In this document: positions 6,458 to 7,320 of the stretch, piece after piece
How positions within the stretch are numbered: the first letter of the stretch is position 1
Layout of the letters: every line of letters begins with the position of its first letter
From: Acidiferrobacter sp.
Lineage (GTDB): Bacteria; Pseudomonadota; Gammaproteobacteria; Arenicellales; UBA868
Reading direction: 5' to 3'
Assembly (NCBI GenBank): GCA_002694065.1
Contig: NZKZ01000110.1
Location: 1 to 7,320 of the forward strand
DNA: 7,320 bases
Translations under genes and position numbers: made by a program
Notes under the pieces: generated by a model
Database searches by the model: none
What the model was told of the DNA's origin: nothing
What the model saw: only the letters and a program-made list of their open reading frames with translations

Positions 6458-7258
6458 CTAAGTTCCGAACAGCGCTGCAAGATGGGCACCGGGATCATCC
6501 TGGCGCATGAACGCTTCGCCCACGAGAAAAGCATGAATATCCGCTTCGCGCATCGCGCTCACATCTGCAACGCTGTGAATGCCGCTTTCAGTGACCAGCA
6601 GCGTGTCCTTCGGCACGGTTGGGGCCAGTGCCAGCGTGGTCTCAAGCGTTGTCTCAAAAGTGCGCAGGTTGCGGTTGTTGATGCCAAGCAAAGCCGGATC
6701 AAGCGCAAGGGCTCGATCCAGTTCTTCCCCGTCATGCACCTCAACCAATACATCCATCGCAAGATCCGCTGCCGCCGCCGAGAGTTCTGCCATCTGCGCC
6801 TGCTCAAGAGCGGCCACAATCAACAGGATGCAGTCGGCACCGATGGCCCGTGACTCAGCGACCTGCCAGGGGTCGATCACAAAATCCTTGCGCAACACCG
6901 GCAAAGCACAGGCGCCCCGCGCCGCTTCAAGATCCGCTTCGCTGCCCATGAAAAAATCATGATCCGTCAGCACTGAAAGACAAGACGCGCCGCCGGATTC
7001 ATAACTGACGGCAATGGCGGCCGGATCAAAATGCTCCCGGATGAGGCCTTTGCTGGGAGAAGCCTTTTTGACCTCTGCAATAACACCCGCCTGCCCCGCC
7101 CCAATGCTTTTCTTGAGCGAGGACACAAAGCCCCGCGGCGGCGCGCGATCGGCTGCCCTTGCATAAAGATCCGTCAGGCTATGCTCGCGCTGGCGCTCGT
7201 TGATCTCCTCGCGTTTGCGCGCGAGGATCCGCTCAAGAATGTCGGGGGCGGCGCTCAA
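6458..7258 (-). CDS. trpC: Indole-3-glycerol phosphate synthase (TrpC)
   Basis: Closes the indole ring in tryptophan synthesis, turning 1-(2-carboxyphenylamino)-1-deoxyribulose 5-phosphate into indole-3-glycerol phosphate, CO2 and water, in the cytoplasm. The 266 residues are the usual length for a stand-alone TrpC and form one TIM barrel. Seen, with roles from family structures: EVKKASPSKG (62-71) with E62 and K64; RKDFVID (123-129) with K124; LVEVHDGEEL with E173; GINNRNLRTF (192-201) with N194; ESGI (224-227); and LVGEAFM near the end. The N-terminal ILERILARKREEI matches Pseudomonas-type TrpC. The start is TTG at 7258, overlapping the trpG stop by 4 nt (TTGA); no ATG is near and no strong ribosome site exists, so translational coupling from trpG is likely. 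It is followed by the yhfA-type gene after 44 nt. There is no fused PRAI (TrpF) domain as in E. coli. Confidence 0.96.
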   Translation of the reverse strand: MSAAPDILERILARKREEINERQREHSLTDLYARAADRAPPRGFVSSLKKSIGAGQAGVIAEVKKASPSKGLIREHFDPAAIAVSYESGGASCLSVLTDHDFFMGSEADLEAARGACALPVLRKDFVIDPWQVAESRAIGADCILLIVAALEQAQMAELSAAAADLAMDVLVEVHDGEELDRALALDPALLGINNRNLRTFETTLETTLALAPTVPKDTLLVTESGIHSVADVSAMREADIHAFLVGEAFMRQDDPGAHLAALFGT

Positions 7259-7320
7259 GAGTCCAGGCGCTGCTGCAGGAAGTTGTGCAGCATCTTGTGG
7301 CCGTACTGCGTCAGGATGGA
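7255..7320 (-). CDS. trpG: Anthranilate synthase component II (TrpG), C-terminal fragment
   Basis: The last 21 residues and the TGA stop (7257..7255). The frame is open to the window edge. The segment starting SILTQYGHKMLHNFL is the end of a class I glutamine amidotransferase subunit: in TrpG and PabA the catalytic HPE triplet is followed directly by S-(I/V)-L-T-x-x-G-x-x-x-L-x-N-F-L. The HPE itself lies just outside the window. Adjacency to trpC favours TrpG over PabA, although some organisms use one subunit for both. TrpG would release ammonia from glutamine for anthranilate formation with TrpE. It ends with a 4-nt overlap with trpC. trpD is not between them. Confidence 0.8.
   Translation of the reverse strand, partial: SILTQYGHKMLHNFLQQRLDS

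Noticed and set aside
1..7320. A hidden new multi-gene system, such as a defence island, secondary-metabolite cluster or mobile element
   Set aside because: All genes belong to housekeeping or widespread conserved families, composition is even by eye, and there are no integrases, transposases, repeats in arrays or odd RNA genes. The evidence does not support one.

Overview
This is a compact block of chromosomal housekeeping genes, most likely from a gammaproteobacterium. All nine genes, seven complete and two cut by the window edges, are read from the minus strand. I placed the organism from remembered family sequences: the PerM-like permease matches E. coli PerM almost without gaps in its C-terminal third, the OsmC-type protein matches E. 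coli YhfA (same order of motifs, same cysteines), and TrpC and LeuRS look gammaproteobacterial. DNA is moderately GC-rich by eye and even in composition. I see no tRNA, rRNA, insertion sequence, integrase, CRISPR array, toxin-antitoxin pair or other sign of an acquired island.

In transcription order (right to left): the last 21 residues of TrpG, overlapping by 4 nt with trpC (TTG start); a yhfA-type OsmC protein; perM, an AI-2E-family membrane protein; then a 93-nt gap with a good sigma70-like promoter and two perfect inverted repeats; a cyclopropane-fatty-acid-synthase-family methyltransferase; a small DUF2007 protein with a zinc ribbon, 20 nt downstream; a gap of about 130 nt; a small DUF4389 membrane protein; leuS; and, 14 nt after leuS, the first 36 residues of a medium-chain dehydrogenase/reductase (quinone-reductase type).

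Three transcription blocks are suggested: (i) trpG-trpC-yhfA-perM, with gaps of -4, 44 and 54 nt; (ii) the methyltransferase and DUF2007 gene from the promoter near 4833-4860; (iii) DUF4389-leuS-MDR, with gaps of 50 and 14 nt. Functions are tryptophan synthesis, thiol/peroxide-type stress defence (family inference), a membrane permease, lipid cyclopropanation, and leucine charging of tRNA.

I do not find a novel multi-gene system. The items worth a second look are small: a leucyl-tRNA synthetase signature reading T-M-S-K-S instead of K-M-S-K-S, trpG joined directly to trpC with no trpD between them, the usual crp gene absent between trpC and yhfA, an MDR gene where lptE-holA usually follow leuS, and a palindrome-rich promoter in front of the CFA-type gene.
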